DNA of 7,325 nt from Alphaproteobacteria bacterium UBA6187 (GCA_002422795.1 DITJ01000086.1:1-7325); one strand, 5' to 3'. Numbered from the stretch's first letter, positions 1 through 6,268 are shown. The notes: generated by a model not told the origin, from the letters alone. Numbers and translations: made by a program.

Positions 1-62
1 CTATAGTTTTTGAAGAAAAAAACTCGGGGAATGACGGGGAGTTCTTAAGTTAAATTGCTATA
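1..62. repeat. Half-copy of a dispersed palindromic repeat (left bracket)
   Basis: Positions 1-40 nearly match 7256-7294: both begin CTATAGTTTTTGAAG and share AATGACGGGGA. The reverse complement of 1-62 also aligns along its full length with 7164-7227, sharing AATTTAACTTAAGAA, CCCGAGTTT and a terminal ACTATAG. The right-hand element therefore contains this unit in both orientations, and the left copy is probably the second arm of an element cut by the window edge. It lies downstream of pabC. No coding capacity is evident. This is a sequence comparison inside the window; a named repeat family is not known to me. Confidence 0.8.
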
Positions 63-116
63 AGATTGGGATATTAAGAATTTTAAATCAACAATCTACA
101 ATCTTAAATCTTAAAT
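62..116. repeat. Degenerate heptad repeat array with inverted arms
   Basis: Four 7-base units run in register at 89-116: CAACAAT, CTACAAT, CTTAAAT, CTTAAAT. The left part (AAGATTG, GGATATT, AAGAATT at 62-82) resembles the reverse complement of these units. TAAGATTG at 61-68 is a perfect inverted match to CAATCTTA at 99-106, so a hairpin can form. It lies immediately downstream of the pabC stop codon and might serve as its 3' hairpin, though it has no clear poly-U tail on the pabC strand. Two other intergenic regions have the same architecture. Confidence 0.55.
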
Positions 117-953
117 TCAATTCCCCATCTCCTTAAATAACATTTCCTTCACTTCCTTGCAAACCTCATGGCTCTTATACTCAGTTCCCATAGGCATTAA
201 TTTCTTTACAGGAAGTGCCGTCCACACCACATTAGTTACAAAAACTTCATCGGCATTTTCAAGCTCTTCAATATTGAATATTCCTTCTATAACACCAGAA
301 GGCCAAAGCTCAATTATAGAATCACGGGTTGTGCCTGCCAGTATTCCGGCATCAAGTGATGGTGTGTATAACTGCCCATTCTTAACCCAGAAAATATTGC
401 TGGAACTGCATTCGCATATATGCCCATCAGTTGCAAGCAATACTGCTTCAAAGCAGCCATTTTCTTCCGCCTCCATCCGCGCAAGGGTAGAGCTTAGCCC
501 TTGCATGGTTTTTGCCGCAGCAGGCAGGCATTCCTTGGGAATTTTTCGCCAGTTGCTTAAATATAAATCTATCGGGCTTTCAGGAATTTTAGGTAATGGC
601 AATGCCTCCACCACAATCCCAAAATTATTTTCTTTGCCCGGTAAGTAGCCGGTTCCGCCAATCCCGCGGGTTATCATAATTCGCAGTGTGCCTTGGGTGA
701 TATTATTTTTCAGTAGTAAATCATCACATATTTTTGGTAAACTAGAAGTATCAGCGTTAATTTTCAGTAGTTTAAGGCTAATCGCAAGCCTTTCCATGTG
801 CTTATGGAAACAATAAGGGCGGCCATTTACAACACGGATAGTTTCATAAACGCCATCACCGAATTTCAGGCCACGGTCGGCTATTGGCAGTCCTGCCTGC
901 CCCTCTTGTAGTAACAAACCGTTTACATAGGTAAAATAGTTGTTTGCTTGCAT
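117..953 (-). CDS. pabC: Class IV PLP aminotransferase-fold enzyme, probably aminodeoxychorismate lyase
   Basis: This is a 278-residue fold-type IV PLP enzyme. Aminodeoxychorismate lyase splits 4-amino-4-deoxychorismate into pyruvate and p-aminobenzoate in the cytosol, feeding folate synthesis. The N-terminal part has the family pattern YVNG...ADRGLKFGDGVYETIR (residues 9-40). The likely PLP lysine is K148 in AAAKTM. The cofactor glutamate is E181 in ECSSSNIF, followed by LYTPSLDAGILAGTTR (about 195-210). I chose the ATG at 953 because AGGA lies 7 bases upstream (AGGATAAACC-ATG) and the family fold starts there. The open frame continues to an ATG at 1052, but the added 33 residues are encoded by the heptad repeat at 983-1066 and look non-genuine. 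D-alanine or branched-chain aminotransferases share this fold, and the motifs alone do not separate them. The divergent folBKP genes favour PabC. Confidence 0.68.
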   Translation of the reverse strand: MQANNYFTYVNGLLLQEGQAGLPIADRGLKFGDGVYETIRVVNGRPYCFHKHMERLAISLKLLKINADTSSLPKICDDLLLKNNITQGTLRIMITRGIGGTGYLPGKENNFGIVVEALPLPKIPESPIDLYLSNWRKIPKECLPAAAKTMQGLSSTLARMEAEENGCFEAVLLATDGHICECSSSNIFWVKNGQLYTPSLDAGILAGTTRDSIIELWPSGVIEGIFNIEELENADEVFVTNVVWTALPVKKLMPMGTEYKSHEVCKEVKEMLFKEMGN

Positions 954-982
954 TGGTTTATCCTGTATATGAACTGCTGTCA

Positions 983-1066
983 GGTGATAGGTATTAGGTG
1001 ATGGGGAAGAAAACTCTAAAACAAATACCAACACCCATAACATAACACCCATTACCCTTCTTATAC
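983..1066. repeat. Heptad repeat array with inverted arms between pabC and folB
   Basis: The left arm has 7-base units GGTGATA, GGTATTA, GGTGATG (983-1003). The right arm has CACCCAT, AACATAA, CACCCAT, TACCCTT, CTTATAC (1032-1066), which read as G-rich units on the other strand. GGTGATGGG at 997-1005 can pair with CCCATTACC at 1048-1056 (eight Watson-Crick pairs and one wobble). It fills most of the space between the two divergent start codons and would enter the 5' leader of whichever gene is transcribed through it. No strong promoter stands out here; a weak plus-strand candidate is TTGCTT (944-949), 16 bases, TATATG (966-971). Confidence 0.65.
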
Positions 1067-1069
1067 CTT

Positions 1070-1480
1070 ATGAATCACTCCGTAAATAGCATAACATCAT
1101 TACCGGCAGGTTTTTCATCGGTAATATCATTAAATGACCTGCGGGTTTATATAAATCTTGGTGTGGGAGAGGATGAAAGGAAGAATGTTCAGGAAGTAAA
1201 TATCAGTTTCCAGTTTCTTTCAAAAGAGCAGCCAAGGGGATGCATTACAGATGATATTAATGATACGGTTTGTTACCATAAAATATCTGAAACAATAAAA
1301 AACTATTGTGGCAATAAAGAATTCAAACTATTAGAATTTTTGTGCAACGGCCTTTATAATGAGATAAAGAAAATCACCCCGCCTGCAATGAAAATTTGGG
1401 TGAAAGTTGAAAAATGCAAGCCCCCGATTGATAACTTAATTGGTGCTACCTCGTTTGAATATACGGATATCTGGCAATGA
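1070..1480 (+). CDS. folB: Dihydroneopterin aldolase
   Basis: This is a 136-residue cytosolic enzyme that converts 7,8-dihydroneopterin to 6-hydroxymethyl-7,8-dihydropterin plus glycolaldehyde, the step before FolK. The body matches FolB: ISLNDLRVYINLGVGEDER (19-37) with the expected active-site glutamate at E36, DTVCYHKISETI with Y69, LLEFL with the conserved E89, and KCKPP with the likely catalytic lysine K117. FolB proteins are usually about 120 residues, and here some 17 residues precede the conserved first strand. The ATG at 1070 has no clear Shine-Dalgarno sequence because the heptad repeat ends right before it, yet no better start codon exists inside the gene, so the extension may be real. 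It overlaps folK by the ATGA arrangement, which implies translational coupling. Confidence 0.9.
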   Translation: MNHSVNSITSLPAGFSSVISLNDLRVYINLGVGEDERKNVQEVNISFQFLSKEQPRGCITDDINDTVCYHKISETIKNYCGNKEFKLLEFLCNGLYNEIKKITPPAMKIWVKVEKCKPPIDNLIGATSFEYTDIWQ

Positions 1481-1983
1481 TTATACTAGGCTTAGGTACA
1501 AATATCGGCGAAAGGCTTGCATATCTGGAATCGGCCATCCATCATTTAAGCGCAGTTTTAAATATTACTGCAATTTCCCCAATATATGAATCACCGGCAT
1601 TATTAAAGTCGGATTCCCCGAAGGAATGGGATATCAGCTTCCTGAATATGGCAATTATGGGTGAAACAAATTTATCACCGCAAGAACTGCTAGCGCAAAT
1701 AAAAGATATAGAAAAAAAAGTGGGCAGGCAGGATAGGGGCATATGGGCGCCGCGTGAGATTGATATTGATATACTGGCCTATGATTCATTAATCGTGGAT
1801 GAAAGTGATTTAAAAATCCCGCACCAATATTTATGTGAGCGCGCATTTGCGCTATTGCCATTTGCTGATATTGCGCCTGATTGGTGTTATCCTGGTATGG
1901 GGGAAACTGCGCGTGAAATAGCAGAAGGCTTACCGACTAATCATTATACTAGTAAAACTTTATATGAAGTATTTGCAGGGTGA
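1477..1983 (+). CDS. folK: 6-hydroxymethyl-7,8-dihydropterin pyrophosphokinase
   Basis: This is a 168-residue cytosolic HPPK that transfers pyrophosphate from ATP to 6-hydroxymethyl-dihydropterin, making the substrate for FolP. Family motifs appear in order: GLGTNIGER at 5-13, SPIYESPAL at 34-42, FLNMA at 55-59, then VGRQDRGIWAPREIDIDIL at 82-100. In that block D96 and D98 correspond to the two Mg-binding aspartates of E. coli HPPK, and W90, R84 and R93 to ATP-binding positions. PHQYLCERAFALLP (115-128) is the usual C-terminal signature. The length is typical. The start codon overlaps the folB stop (ATGA), and folP begins 18 bases after its stop, so the three genes are probably one transcript. 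Confidence 0.96.
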   Translation: MIILGLGTNIGERLAYLESAIHHLSAVLNITAISPIYESPALLKSDSPKEWDISFLNMAIMGETNLSPQELLAQIKDIEKKVGRQDRGIWAPREIDIDILAYDSLIVDESDLKIPHQYLCERAFALLPFADIAPDWCYPGMGETAREIAEGLPTNHYTSKTLYEVFAG

Positions 1984-2001
1984 GTTTCGCGGAGTAGTTA
2001 T

Positions 2002-2778
2002 ATGAAAAAATCCTCAAAAATAATCGGCATATTAAACATAACCCCGGATTCATTTTCTGATGGTGGTCTTGCTGGCAACGTGCAGGCAATTATTGCTGCT
2101 GCGCAGAAACTTATTGAAGATGGCGCGGATGTTATAGATATCGGCGCTGAATCCACCCGCCCGGGCGCGCACCCACTTACCCACGAAGAAGAATGGCAGC
2201 GGCTTGCAGGCGTGTTGCCGCAAATATGTAAATTAGCAAAAGAATCTGGTGTGCTAACCAGTATTGATACGCGCCATGCCCAAACTGCCAGTAAAGCAAT
2301 TATTGCAGGCATTGACTGGGTTAATGATGTAAGTGGCGGCAGCGATGCGGCAATGTTAAAAATTCTGGCTGGGTGGCAGGGCAAGGTGGTTATAATGCAT
2401 AATCTTGGCATTCCTGCTGATAAAAATATTACCATTCCCAAAAGTGAAGATGCGGTTGCAATTATATATGAATGGCTGGAAGAAAGGCTGGTTTTATTAG
2501 AGAAAGCCGGGATTGTTAGAGGCCGTGTGATAATTGATCCAGGCATAGGCTTTGGTAAAACTGCGCAGCAATCGTGGGAAATTATAAATAATATAGCAGT
2601 GTTTAAGAAGCTTGGTGTGGAAATTTTTGTCGGGCATTCGAGGAAGTCTTTCTTGAATGCAAGTGAGAATATTGTAGATAAAGATGCCGCAACTCTAGCA
2701 GTTTCAAAACAGCTTGCCAGGCAAGGAGTTGATTATTTGCGGGTGCATAATGTAGAGCTTCACATTAAGGAACTCTAA
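2002..2778 (+). CDS. folP: Dihydropteroate synthase
   Basis: This is a 258-residue cytosolic TIM-barrel enzyme that joins p-aminobenzoate to dihydropterin pyrophosphate to give dihydropteroate, the target of sulfonamides. The signatures are complete: GILNITPDSFSDGG (9-22, with N12), DIGAESTRPGA (46-56), SIDT (87-90, D89), NDVSGG (108-113), DPGIGFGK (179-186), GHSRKSFL (201-208, K205) and RVHNVELH (247-254, with R247 and H249). The region after the MH of barrel strand 5 reads MHNLGIPAD rather than the common MHM-x-G-x-P, a small variation. GGAG at 1991-1994, 7 bases before the ATG, sets the start. It is the last gene of folBKP and converges on ruvA. Its p-aminobenzoate would come from the divergent pabC. 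Confidence 0.97.
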   Translation: MKKSSKIIGILNITPDSFSDGGLAGNVQAIIAAAQKLIEDGADVIDIGAESTRPGAHPLTHEEEWQRLAGVLPQICKLAKESGVLTSIDTRHAQTASKAIIAGIDWVNDVSGGSDAAMLKILAGWQGKVVIMHNLGIPADKNITIPKSEDAVAIIYEWLEERLVLLEKAGIVRGRVIIDPGIGFGKTAQQSWEIINNIAVFKKLGVEIFVGHSRKSFLNASENIVDKDAATLAVSKQLARQGVDYLRVHNVELHIKEL

Positions 2779-2908
2779 GAGGCCTGTAGCAAATTCACTA
2801 TAGGGAATTATGCCTTCTTTTACGAAGGTTGTCGTGCGCCAGTCTCTCAAAGTCAACTTGAGGATGATAGAATTGTACCCTGCCATCAAATGCTCTACAA
2901 ATCAGTAA
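2779..2908. other. Convergent folP/ruvA intergenic spacer with weak hairpins
   Basis: This 130-base spacer separates two converging genes. It contains two short stem-loops: CCTTC/GAAGG (2813-2828, loop of six) and CTCAA/TTGAG (2846-2862, loop of seven). Neither has a clear T-run, so neither is a convincing intrinsic terminator. A 61-codon minus-strand frame crosses the spacer and runs into antisense folP; it is probably not a gene. The minus-strand reading ATTCCCTATAGTGAATTTG loosely resembles ATTCCCCTATAGTTTTTGAAG in the repeat at 7251-7270, so a decayed repeat copy is possible. Confidence 0.4.
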
Positions 2909-3517
2909 CTATCTCCTGCTACCCAACTCTTTCAGCCCCGCGCGGATTAGCAAATCCACCGGCATATTATCATTTATTGAAGATATTTTACTGATTGCGG
3001 TATAGGCATCACTGCGCGAATAACCAAGGCTTACAAGCGCAGCAATGGCATCGGCAATATCATTATTTTCAGCAATTTTTGTTGGCGAGGTGGTAAAACT
3101 ATCCACACTTCCGGTAATGCTGAATTTATCTTTCAGTTCAGTTATAATGCGCTCAGCTATTTTCGGGCCAACGCCGGAGACGCTTTTAAATGCTGCCTTA
3201 TCCTGGGATGCAATTGCAGTTGTAAGTTGCTGGGGATTAAAAGTGGAAAGAATTGAAAGCGCCATTTTACTTCCAACACCATTTACCTTGATAAGCAGGT
3301 TAAATGCCTGTTTTTCTTCAGCAGAGGCAAATCCATAAAGATGTATATGGTCTTCACGCACATGTGTTTCTATAAATAATGTGGCAACCTCGCCCTTTTG
3401 CGGCAGGTTACGCAAAGTATTGCTTGAGCAAAATGCGTTATATCCCACCCCGCCTACATCAACTATTACAGAATTTGTATCGATAGTATCAATAATTCCT
3501 TTTAGCTTACGTATCAT
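2909..3517 (-). CDS. ruvA: Holliday junction DNA helicase subunit RuvA
   Basis: RuvA (202 residues, the usual length) binds four-way DNA junctions as a tetramer and loads the RuvB motor for branch migration during recombinational repair. The N-terminal OB domain (1-64) begins MIRKLKGIID and carries VREDHIHLYGF, whose E55 and D56 fall at the same numbers as the acidic-pin residues of E. coli RuvA. Two helix-hairpin-helix motifs follow: KVNGVGSKMALSIL (77-90) and SVSGVGPKIAERII (112-125). The C-terminal RuvB-binding domain is at about 150-202, after a linker. AGGA before the ATG at 3517 supports the start. ruvB and ruvC, usual neighbours, are absent, so it stands alone here, 175 bases downstream of the hydrolase. 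Confidence 0.97.
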   Translation of the reverse strand: MIRKLKGIIDTIDTNSVIVDVGGVGYNAFCSSNTLRNLPQKGEVATLFIETHVREDHIHLYGFASAEEKQAFNLLIKVNGVGSKMALSILSTFNPQQLTTAIASQDKAAFKSVSGVGPKIAERIITELKDKFSITGSVDSFTTSPTKIAENNDIADAIAALVSLGYSRSDAYTAISKISSINDNMPVDLLIRAGLKELGSRR

Positions 3518-3525
3518 TTTTATTC

Positions 3526-3538
3526 CTGATTTAATCAG
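3526..3538. promoter_or_regulatory. 13-bp perfect palindrome at the ruvA ribosome binding site
   Basis: CTGATTTAATCAG is a perfect inverted repeat of 6-bp arms around one T. On the ruvA strand it reads CTGATTAAATCAG, and its 3' edge runs into the AGGAAT Shine-Dalgarno sequence about 8 bases before the ATG. It could be an operator or a small mRNA hairpin that masks the ribosome binding site. It does not resemble the E. coli LexA box. The function is inferred from position only. Confidence 0.4.
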
Positions 3539-3560
3539 TATATGGTGGTCTACGAGCCTA

Positions 3561-3650
3561 TGTCATTCCAGATAGCAAGCTCGGCTAACTCATGAAAACG
3601 GCGAAAAGAAGCCTGTTTCGTGAGCAGCCTCCCTGGCTTCTGGAATGACA
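3561..3650. repeat. 90-bp imperfect palindromic element, TGTCATTCCAGA ends
   Basis: TGTCATTCCAGA at 3561-3572 is perfectly inverted at 3639-3650 (TCTGGAATGACA). Allowing single-base gaps, the two halves continue to align inward, for example CTCATGAAAACGG near 3590 with CTCACGAAACAGG on the opposite strand. The whole unit is therefore a long hairpin-forming palindrome without coding capacity. Elements with TGTCATTCC/GGAATGACA ends are common dispersed repeats in Rickettsiales-like and other intracellular bacterial genomes. It separates ruvA from the hydrolase, and a transcript through both would carry this hairpin. Confidence 0.85.
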
Positions 3651-3692
3651 GCACCGACATGACCACACGCAATCTTTATACTCCTACCATCT

Positions 3693-4628
3693 CTATATCT
3701 TCGGCAAAGGTTTTTTAAGCAGCCAGTTTTTAACTACACTAATCTGGTCTTCTTCCATAAGCATAGGGGCGTGGCCCACACCTTCAAACTCAACTATTTC
3801 TATATTCGGTTTGCTGGTTTTCATTTGCTCAACTACTTCTTCTGTAAGAACATCAGATTTTTCACCGCGTAAGGTAAGTATCGGGCAGGTTATTTTATTC
3901 CAGATATCATATAAATTAACATCAGGGAAACCGGACTTTTTTTCACCCGGGATTATTTTAGTGAATATGCCTTTTAGCTTGCTAACCAGTTTTGGCGTTG
4001 GGACAATCTCAGGGTCGTAGGTGAATATATATTTACCGTTCAGCTTCTTGATAATACTGTATTTTACCAGATGCTTCCAATGCTCTTCCTTATTAATGCC
4101 AAAAGTAGCAAGACGGGTGCGAAGCGCCCTTTCCGCATCAATTTTATTATGGAATTGGTATGATGAGCCAACATAACTTAAAATGCGCTCAATAGCGCTT
4201 CCAGGAATAAGCGGGCCTATATCGTTAAGCACCAGCTTGGTAATTATGTGCGGATAGCGTGAGGCAACAATCATGCCTATTATGCCGCCCATTGAAGTGC
4301 CAACCCAGTTAATTCTTGATATACCTAAATGATCGAAAAGTTTAATAACATCAGCAACATAGGTTTCATAATCATACATGGATTTATCGCCAAGCCACTC
4401 ACTTTTACCGCGCCCTACAACATCAATACATATAACGCGGTATTTATCCGCAAGTTCGCCCGCCAGATAATCAAAATCCCTGGAATTCCTGGAAAGTCCA
4501 TGAACACAGATAACAATATTCGTGTTTTTTGGGTCACCCCATTCGCAATAGAAAAGGATATGACGGCCACGGTCATTATCGAAATCCGGTGATTTAAAGT
4601 AATTGAAACGTGGCTTTATATCTTTCAT
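3693..4628 (-). CDS. Alpha/beta hydrolase fold protein, substrate unknown
   Basis: This 311-residue protein is a predicted soluble serine hydrolase with no signal peptide or membrane segment visible. The family landmarks are all present: the oxyanion motif VHG at 42-44, the nucleophile elbow GTSMGG with S112, the acid D259 in RGEKSDVL, and the histidine H286 in GVGHAPML. A cap-like insert lies at about 140-235. The pattern resembles the esterase or C-C bond hydrolase branch of the superfamily, but no specific substrate can be read from the sequence. The ATG at 4628 has only a weak ribosome binding site. It is followed on the same strand by ruvA after the palindromic element, and preceded by dadA after 98 bases, so co-transcription with either is possible but not shown. 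Confidence 0.9.
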   Translation of the reverse strand: MKDIKPRFNYFKSPDFDNDRGRHILFYCEWGDPKNTNIVICVHGLSRNSRDFDYLAGELADKYRVICIDVVGRGKSEWLGDKSMYDYETYVADVIKLFDHLGISRINWVGTSMGGIIGMIVASRYPHIITKLVLNDIGPLIPGSAIERILSYVGSSYQFHNKIDAERALRTRLATFGINKEEHWKHLVKYSIIKKLNGKYIFTYDPEIVPTPKLVSKLKGIFTKIIPGEKKSGFPDVNLYDIWNKITCPILTLRGEKSDVLTEEVVEQMKTSKPNIEIVEFEGVGHAPMLMEEDQISVVKNWLLKKPLPKI

Positions 4629-4666
4629 GTTTTTTTATAGGTTTGTAGTGAATGACTCTAAGAACA

Positions 4667-4692
4667 GTGCATCTTATTATAAATGAATGCAC
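4667..4692 (-). promoter_or_regulatory. Possible hydrolase promoter -10 inside an inverted repeat
   Basis: On the minus strand a perfect TATAAT lies at 4676-4681, about 48 bases upstream of the hydrolase ATG. It is flanked symmetrically by GTGCAT (4667-4672) and ATGCAC (4687-4692), a 6-bp inverted repeat. No good -35 is seen at 16-18 bases. The arrangement could be a repressor-covered promoter, or a weak hairpin downstream of dadA; it lacks a strong U-tract for a terminator. Confidence 0.3.
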
Positions 4693-4726
4693 TTAAACAA
4701 CTATATATTTACTATCTTACGTAGAT

Positions 4727-5983
4727 TTACGAATATTTTTCCATCGTAAGACCTTTTAAATCAATTTCCGGCTCTTTACTGCTTATAATATCAGCAACAA
4801 TGTTCGCACTGCCTGCAGATAATGTCCACCCCAACGTACCATGCCCGGTATTTAAATAAAAGTTGTTATATCCGGTTTTCCCTAAAATTGGTGTACCTTC
4901 CGGCGTGGAAGGGCGCAGGCAAGACCATTCTTTCGCATTTTCAACATCACCTGCATGAGGGAATAACTCATATACCATTTTCTTTAAGGTTGCCAGCCTC
5001 TCTTTATTTACAGAATCATCGTAGCCTGCAAATTCCGCAGTACCCGCCACCCTTAAAATATTACCAAGCCGGCTATATACTATTTTATTATATTGGTCGG
5101 TAATGCCTGCAAGCGGAGTTTTTTCCATATCCTTAATAGCAATAGATAAACTATAGCCCTTCATCGGGTAAATCGGCACGTTTATTCCGATTTTCCTTAA
5201 TAATACCGGGCTTGAAGCACCAAGTGACATTACGAAATTATCCGCATCATACCTGCTTTTATCTGTAACTATCCCTGTTATTCTATCACCATCTTTAATG
5301 ATTTCCTTGACTGTTTGCCCATAAACAAACTTTACACCCTTATTTATTAGATAATCGGTAAGGTTAATTGAGAATTGATTAACATCGCCAGTTGCATCTA
5401 AGGGAAAGAAAATACCACCGATTATTTTTGTAGGCGAATATTTAAGTGCAGGTTCTTTTTTCTCGCAATCTGCTCTGGTATGCAGGATTTCATAATCACA
5501 GCCTAGCTGCTTTTGGAATTCGGCTTGGGCAATATTTGCAGCCAGTGCTTCTTCATGGCGGAAGGTATGTACCGTTCCATGGTTAAGGTAAGAAAATTCT
5601 ATACCGGTATCCTTCATAATATCTGCAAAACATTCCCTGCTATATAAAGCAAGGCGTAAGGTATCTTCTGTTGCCTCTTCTTTTTTCTTATCAGTGCAAC
5701 GCCCTAAAAATGACAATGCCCATTTCCACATATTAATATCCGCACTTGGCCTGAAAACCAGCGGAGAATGCGCACTTATAAGCCATTTAGGAATTTTACG
5801 AAGCGCGGCAGGGCTTGCCCATGGCTCTGCATGGGAATAGCTGAGCTGCCCGCCATTAGCAAAGCTGCATTCGGCAGCGCTTACATTTTTGCGCTCAATT
5901 ACCGTTACTTCATATCCAAGCTTATTAAGATAATAAGCGGTTGTAACACCAATAATACCGGCACCTAGTACGATTACTTTCAT
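4727..5983 (-). CDS. dadA: D-amino acid dehydrogenase, FAD-dependent
   Basis: This is a 418-residue flavoprotein of the DAO family that deaminates D-alanine and other D-amino acids to 2-oxo acids and ammonia. It passes electrons to the membrane quinone pool and works at the inner face of the cytoplasmic membrane. The N-terminal Rossmann dinucleotide site is VIVLGAGIIG (3-12) with the ribose-binding E30 in VIER. GGQLSYSHAEPWASP near 45-60 and NTGHGTLGWT near 378-387 are strong DadA signatures, and the length is typical. I chose the ATG at 5983, with GGA five to six bases upstream, because the flavin motif then begins at residue 3 as in E. coli DadA. A TTG at 5992 would add three residues and has no ribosome binding site. 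The usual racemase partner dadX is absent. A D-amino acid role with the class IV enzyme at 117-953 is an alternative link. Confidence 0.93.
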   Translation of the reverse strand: MKVIVLGAGIIGVTTAYYLNKLGYEVTVIERKNVSAAECSFANGGQLSYSHAEPWASPAALRKIPKWLISAHSPLVFRPSADINMWKWALSFLGRCTDKKKEEATEDTLRLALYSRECFADIMKDTGIEFSYLNHGTVHTFRHEEALAANIAQAEFQKQLGCDYEILHTRADCEKKEPALKYSPTKIIGGIFFPLDATGDVNQFSINLTDYLINKGVKFVYGQTVKEIIKDGDRITGIVTDKSRYDADNFVMSLGASSPVLLRKIGINVPIYPMKGYSLSIAIKDMEKTPLAGITDQYNKIVYSRLGNILRVAGTAEFAGYDDSVNKERLATLKKMVYELFPHAGDVENAKEWSCLRPSTPEGTPILGKTGYNNFYLNTGHGTLGWTLSAGSANIVADIISSKEPEIDLKGLTMEKYS

Positions 5984-6000
5984 ATTTTCCAATAGATAAG

Positions 6001-6152
6001 AATGTCAGAATATAAGAGTGTGAGAATTTGAGAGTATGAGAATGTGAGAATGTAAGCGAGAGTGAAAATATGAGTAATATTCTTACATTTTTCATACCCT
6101 TATACTCTTACATTCTCATATTCTAACGCTCTCATACTCTCACTTACACTTT
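6001..6152. repeat. Octad repeat array, about 19 units in two inverted arms
   Basis: The sequence reads in an exact 8-base register: AATGTCAG, AATATAAG, AGTGTGAG, AATTTGAG, AGTATGAG, AATGTGAG, AATGTAAG, and so on. After a centre near 6064-6081 the complementary units follow (TCTTACAT, CTCTTACA, TTCTCATA, CTCTCATA, CTCTCACT). The arms can pair: 6035-6056 matches the reverse complement of 6099-6120 at 19 of 22 positions, and AATGTAAG (6049-6056) matches CTTACATT (6082-6089) exactly. It ends 18 bases before the dadA ATG. If the promoter at 6164-6192 is used, the whole array is the dadA 5' leader. No protein is encoded. Confidence 0.85.
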
Positions 6153-6163
6153 TGCTGCACAGC

Positions 6164-6192
6164 TATATACATTTTTCATGTCAAATTTGCAA
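6164..6192 (-). promoter_or_regulatory. Candidate sigma-70 promoter for dadA
   Basis: On the minus strand TTGCAA (6192-6187), a 17-base spacer and TATATA (6169-6164) make a plausible sigma-70 promoter, with transcription starting near 6157. The leader would be about 170 bases and would contain the octad inverted array. Both hexamers are self-complementary and the region is AT-rich, so chance is a real alternative. Confidence 0.45.
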
Positions 6193-6224
6193 TTATTTCA
6201 ATTCTAAAATACAAGAAATATCTA

Positions 6225-6247
6225 AAAGTCATTAAACTTTTGACTTT
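6225..6247. promoter_or_regulatory. Inverted repeat overlapping the zauP-zapA -35 box
   Basis: AAAGTCA (6225-6231) and TGACTTT (6241-6247) are perfect 7-bp inverted copies separated by nine bases. The right copy covers the -35 hexamer at 6240-6245. This geometry suits a dimeric regulator binding over the promoter. No regulator is encoded nearby. Confidence 0.4.
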
Positions 6248-6268
6248 CACTATGATTATTTCTATTAT
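6240..6268 (+). promoter_or_regulatory. Sigma-70-type promoter for zauP-zapA
   Basis: TTGACT at 6240-6245 and TATTAT at 6263-6268 are separated by exactly 17 bases, and each differs from consensus at one position. Transcription would start near 6275, leaving a leader of about 25 bases before the ATG at 6300. This is the best plus-strand promoter in the spacer. Confidence 0.65.

Noticed and set aside
157..648. 163-codon plus-strand frame inside pabC
   Set aside because: It is opposite a well-supported enzyme gene, has a serine-rich antisense composition and no recognisable domain.
1998..2546. 182-codon minus-strand frame inside folP
   Set aside because: Antisense shadow of a complete dihydropteroate synthase with all motifs on the plus strand.
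2704..2889. 61-codon minus-strand frame between folP and ruvA
   Set aside because: Much of it is antisense to folP, it has no clear ribosome binding site or family motif, and it looks like a chance frame or a decayed repeat.
6001..6152. CRISPR array or intrinsic terminator
   Set aside because: The units are 8 bases with no spacers, so it is not CRISPR. No gene ends into it from either side, so a terminator role does not fit.
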